Source of the DNA: Alphaproteobacteria bacterium
GTDB taxonomy: Bacteria > Pseudomonadota > Alphaproteobacteria > Puniceispirillales > Puniceispirillaceae
NCBI GenBank assembly: GCA_022425565.1
Contig: JAKMFG010000044.1
Coordinates: forward strand, 1 to 9,589
Reading direction: 5' to 3'
Length of the DNA stretch: 9,589 nucleotides
Part shown: positions 7,466 to 9,589 of the stretch, piece after piece
Layout of the letters: every line of letters starts with the position of its first letter
How positions within the stretch are numbered: the stretch's first letter is position 1
Notes under the pieces: generated by a model
Seen by the model: only the letters and a program-made list of their open reading frames with translations
Told to the model about the DNA's origin: nothing
Database searches by the model: none
Program-made: the position numbers and the translations under genes

Positions 7466-7495
7466 TATATAAGCCGAACAGGCGCGATTCATCAA
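7466..7495 (-). promoter_or_regulatory. Candidate sigma70-type promoter for glmU-hldE
   Basis: On the minus strand TTGATG (7495-7490) and TATATA (7471-7466) are separated by 18 bases. Each matches 4 of 6 consensus positions. The predicted transcription start falls at about 7459-7460, on or beside the glmU ATG, which would make the mRNA leaderless. That would agree with the lack of a visible ribosome-binding site before this ATG. Assigned by eye only. Confidence 0.4.
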
Positions 7496-7514
7496 TGATA
7501 ACGGCATATCGAGC

Positions 7515-7532
7515 CACGATGCTGGGATCGTG
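7515..7532. repeat. Perfect inverted repeat in the glmU/glmS divergent region
   Basis: CACGAT (7515-7520) and ATCGTG (7527-7532) are perfect inverted copies separated by GCTGGG. Flanking ATATC (7506-7510) and GATAT (7532-7536) add an offset, imperfect outer symmetry. The element lies about 20 bases upstream of the proposed glmU -35 box and about 120 bases upstream of the glmS ATG. It could be a dimeric regulator's operator serving one or both genes. No T-run follows, so it is not a terminator. A 6-bp repeat can occur by chance. Confidence 0.35.
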
Positions 7533-7652
7533 ATATCTGCTGGTAGTTTTGTAGCTTTTATCGCCACCTTTATGCCGCTATTGTCTGGCCATCTTGGCAG
7601 AGTAGCGTTTCCCGTTCCGGATTCGGCATATTTTGATCATTGGAGCCTAGCT

Positions 7653-9473
7653 ATGTGTGGAATCGTCGGTGTTGTCGGGCTGGAAGCCTGTTCCGAAACC
7701 ATTCTGGATTCCCTCAAACGGCTTGAATACAGGGGCTATGACAGCTCGGGGATTGTCATCCAGTCCGATGGTGCGTTGCAGATGAACCGTGCCGTCGGCA
7801 AACTTCGCAACCTATCCGAAATGATGCGCGAGGCCCCGCTCGACGGGCAGTCGGGACTTGGCCATACGCGCTGGGCCACCCATGGCGGTGTTTCAGAGCG
7901 CAATGCCCATCCTCATATGGCCGGCGACAAGGTCGTAATCGTCCATAATGGCATTATCGAGAACCATGTGGCTCTTCGTGTGGAACTGGAAGGCAAGGGA
8001 CACAGTTTTTCGAGTGAAACGGATTCAGAAGTGCTGGCACATCTGTTTCTGGAGGCGTTCGATAACGGGCTGTCCGCGCAGCAGGCGGGCAAGGAAGTCA
8101 TGGCAAGGATTGAAGGAACCTTCGCGCTTGCCGCCATGCATGCTGACCATCCGGACATGATGATCGTGGCCCGCAATGCCTCGCCGCTTGCCGTCGGGCT
8201 CGGTGAGGGGGCCAGCTTCATCGGATCCGATGCCGTGGCCCTGTCGCACCTGACGCGTGATGTGATCTATCTGAAAGACAATGACTATGCCGTCATCCGT
8301 CCTGAGGGTGTCGAGGTTTTTGACGCCGAGGGCACGCCGGTCAATCGTGAGGTCGTGATCGTCGCCGCCAGCCAGGGTGTTGTCGACAAGGGTGGGTACC
8401 GCCACTTCATGGAAAAGGAAATTCACGAACAGCCAGATGCCATTGCGCATACGCTTGCGGCCATGACCGGGCCGGAAGGCAAGCTGTCAACGCCGCTTGC
8501 GCGTGAAGACCTTGCCGCCATCGACGGTATTGTCATGCTGGCCGCCGGGACGAGCCATTACGCGGCGATGGTGGCGCGTTACTGGATTGAATCGCTTGCA
8601 CGGGTGCCGGTGAGCTGCGAGATCGCCTCGGAATATCGGTATCGCAATCCGGTTACCGGTGCCTTCAGCTGCGCTGTTGCCATTTCGCAGTCGGGCGAGA
8701 GTCTGGATACGCTGATGGCCATGCGTCATGCCGGCGAGGCTGGGTTGCGGACCATTGGCCTTGTCAATGTGCCGGGGAGCACCATCGCCCGTGAGGCCGA
8801 TATGGTGATGCCCACACGCGCTGGCCCGGAAATCGGTGTTGCCAGCACCAAGGCCTTCACAGCCCAGCTGACGGCGCTTGTCAGCTTCGCCGTTGCCCTT
8901 GCCGAGGCAAAGGGGCAGATCAGTGTCGCGCGACGTGATGAAATCCATGCTGCCATTCAGGGGCTGCCGTCAATGGTGGGACGTACGCTCGGCCTGTTCG
9001 ATGATATCAGGCCGCTGGCGCATTCACTGACCGCCGCACGTTCGGCGCTCTATCTGGGCCGTGACGTGCTGTTCCCGGTGGCGCTCGAAGGGGCGCTTAA
9101 ACTGAAAGAGCTGAGCTATATTCATGCCGAAGGGTTTGCCTCGGGGGAGATGAAGCACGGTCCCATCGCACTGATCGAGGAAGGGCTTCCGGTGGTTGCC
9201 CTGCTGGCAGCCGACGAGGTGATGGGCAAGGCGGCAAGCAATCTTCAGGAAGCGGCTGCCCGTGGCGGCCGGATCATCCTGATCACCGAGGAGCGCGCCG
9301 CCAGCACCATCGATTTCGCCGAAAGTGTGATTACCGTGCCGAACGTTGACCCGCTGCTTGCACCGGTATTGCTGACGGTGCCGGTGCAGATCCTTGCCTA
9401 TCTGACGGCATTCGAGAAAGGTACCGATGTCGACCAGCCGCGCAATCTGGCGAAATCAGTCACTGTGGAATAA
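7653..9473 (+). CDS. glmS: Glutamine-fructose-6-phosphate aminotransferase GlmS
   Basis: GlmS makes glucosamine-6-phosphate from fructose-6-phosphate and glutamine, the committed step towards UDP-GlcNAc. The ATG at 7653 gives 606 residues (E. coli 609) and places Cys2 directly after Met1, as required for the N-terminal nucleophile after Met removal (MCGIVG). GGAG at 7642-7645 is a good ribosome-binding site 7 bases away. The class II glutamine amidotransferase domain (2 to about 235) has LEYRGYDSSG, HTRWATHGG (71-79), HNGIIENH (98-105) and SETDSEV (121-127). Two SIS sugar-isomerase domains follow: AAGTSHYAA (297-305) with AISQSGESLDT (343-353) and ASTKAFTAQ (397-405), then LGRDVLFPVALEGALKLKE and EGFASGEMKHGP (493-504). 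The tail DVDQPRNLAKSVTVE is the conserved C-terminus. The frame is open 41 codons upstream, but that would bury the catalytic cysteine. It is divergent from glmU, the last enzyme of the same pathway. Confidence 0.98.
   Translation: MCGIVGVVGLEACSETILDSLKRLEYRGYDSSGIVIQSDGALQMNRAVGKLRNLSEMMREAPLDGQSGLGHTRWATHGGVSERNAHPHMAGDKVVIVHNGIIENHVALRVELEGKGHSFSSETDSEVLAHLFLEAFDNGLSAQQAGKEVMARIEGTFALAAMHADHPDMMIVARNASPLAVGLGEGASFIGSDAVALSHLTRDVIYLKDNDYAVIRPEGVEVFDAEGTPVNREVVIVAASQGVVDKGGYRHFMEKEIHEQPDAIAHTLAAMTGPEGKLSTPLAREDLAAIDGIVMLAAGTSHYAAMVARYWIESLARVPVSCEIASEYRYRNPVTGAFSCAVAISQSGESLDTLMAMRHAGEAGLRTIGLVNVPGSTIAREADMVMPTRAGPEIGVASTKAFTAQLTALVSFAVALAEAKGQISVARRDEIHAAIQGLPSMVGRTLGLFDDIRPLAHSLTAARSALYLGRDVLFPVALEGALKLKELSYIHAEGFASGEMKHGPIALIEEGLPVVALLAADEVMGKAASNLQEAAARGGRIILITEERAASTIDFAESVITVPNVDPLLAPVLLTVPVQILAYLTAFEKGTDVDQPRNLAKSVTVE
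9436..9473 (+). other. Potential attTn7 recognition segment at the glmS 3' end
   Basis: The last codons of glmS encode QPRNLAKSVTVE, the conserved segment whose DNA is bound by the Tn7 targeting protein TnsD in enterobacteria; Tn7 then inserts a few tens of bases beyond the stop. The codons here are close to the E. coli version, differing mainly at third positions. The sequence shows only that the target-type site exists. No transposon end or target duplication is visible in the 116 bases that follow. Confidence 0.45.
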
Positions 9474-9492
9474 CGTCCAAAGGACGACCTTT
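9474..9492 (+). other. Two overlapping short hairpins just after glmS
   Basis: CGTCC-AAA-GGACG (9474-9486) begins on the base after the glmS stop. AAAGG-ACGA-CCTTT (9479-9492) overlaps it, so only one can form at a time. Both stems are 5 bp. No T-run follows; the next bases are A-rich (AGAAAACAATAA). They may mark the 3' end of the glmS transcript, but as an intrinsic terminator the case is weak. Confidence 0.2.
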
Positions 9493-9541
9493 AGAAAACA
9501 ATAACCCATTGAGACTATTATGTTTTACTGTATCCGTGAGC

Positions 9542-9589
9542 ATGATGAGTCCATTATTTCCACCAAATGAATATCAGAACTTCTTACAC
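9542..9589 (+). CDS. Possible start of an unknown gene, cut by the window end
   Basis: From the ATG at 9542 (a second ATG follows at 9545) the frame is open for 16 codons to the window edge, reading MMSPLFPPNEYQNFLH. GTGAG just upstream could be a ribosome-binding site for the second ATG. TTGAGA (9509-9514) resembles a -35 box, but no good -10 box follows at the right distance. Codon use (TTA, TTT, AAT, AGT) is AT-rich and unlike the other genes here. Sixteen codons are too few to identify a family or to exclude a chance open frame. Confidence 0.3.
   Translation, partial: MMSPLFPPNEYQNFLH

Noticed and set aside
7461..7517. Longer GlmU starting at a GTG (19 extra residues)
   Set aside because: GlmU normally begins a few residues before LAAGKGTRM; the ATG at 7460 gives that. 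The GTG has no ribosome-binding site, and the extension covers the promoter-like boxes.
7530..7652. Longer GlmS starting at a GTG (41 extra residues)
   Set aside because: It would place residues before the N-terminal nucleophile cysteine, which must be exposed after Met removal. The ATG at 7653 has a good GGAG site.
7530..7652. glmS ribozyme/riboswitch in the glmS leader
   Set aside because: That element is known from Gram-positive bacteria and has a conserved double-pseudoknot core; I see no matching structure, and the leader is too short and unstructured.
9521..9535. TGT at 9521 as a Tn7-type element end
   Set aside because: Only the three bases match. No repeated binding sites and no 5-base target duplication could be seen, and the distance from the glmS stop is not the usual one.

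Overview
This window is a stretch of ordinary chromosome, almost all of it devoted to building the cell envelope. It most likely comes from an alphaproteobacterium. That rests on the style of the proteins: the PBP2 has a paired-cysteine FxCxG...FHCW segment and an SCD motif, the peptide importer is of SbmA/BacA type, and a bifunctional HldE is present (so a Gram-negative with heptose-containing LPS). The coding DNA is GC-rich with GC-rich third positions. I cannot name a genus from the sequence alone.

Layout, left to right. (1) Bases 1-3544, plus strand: the end of a rod-shape operon. It holds mreD (5' end outside the window), mrdA (PBP2 transpeptidase) and rodA (SEDS glycosyltransferase), joined by ATGA and TGATG stop/start overlaps, and closed by a hairpin plus T-rich tract at 3546-3600 that looks like a Rho-independent terminator. 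(2) Bases 3660-4670, plus strand: a single SbmA/BacA-family inner-membrane transporter gene. Its product lacks the N-terminal extension of E. coli SbmA. (3) Bases 4683-7460, minus strand: glmU followed 6 bases later by hldE, probably one transcript. It runs convergent to the transporter gene, with only 12 bases between the stop codons. (4) Bases 7461-7652: the divergent regulatory region between glmU and glmS. It holds a plausible promoter for glmU and a perfect 6-bp inverted repeat. (5) Bases 7653-9473, plus strand: glmS, ending in the conserved C-terminal coding segment that in other bacteria is the Tn7 target. (6) Bases 9474-9589: a clearly AT-richer tail with a possible start of another gene running off the window.

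How the genes work together. GlmS and GlmU are the first and last enzymes of UDP-GlcNAc synthesis (GlmM, the middle enzyme, is not in the window). UDP-GlcNAc feeds both peptidoglycan and lipid A. HldE makes ADP-heptose precursors for the LPS core. MreD, PBP2 and RodA use lipid II to lengthen the cylindrical wall. The BacA-like transporter also sits in the inner membrane; in rhizobia its relatives affect the LPS lipid as well as peptide uptake.

I see no prophage, CRISPR array, rRNA, tRNA, insertion sequence or defence system, and no convincing undescribed system. The points most worth a second look are the short BacA-like protein, an extra segment in PBP2 before the transpeptidase core, a possible leaderless glmU transcript with an operator-like repeat in the glmU/glmS gap, and the composition break just after glmS at a potential attTn7 site.
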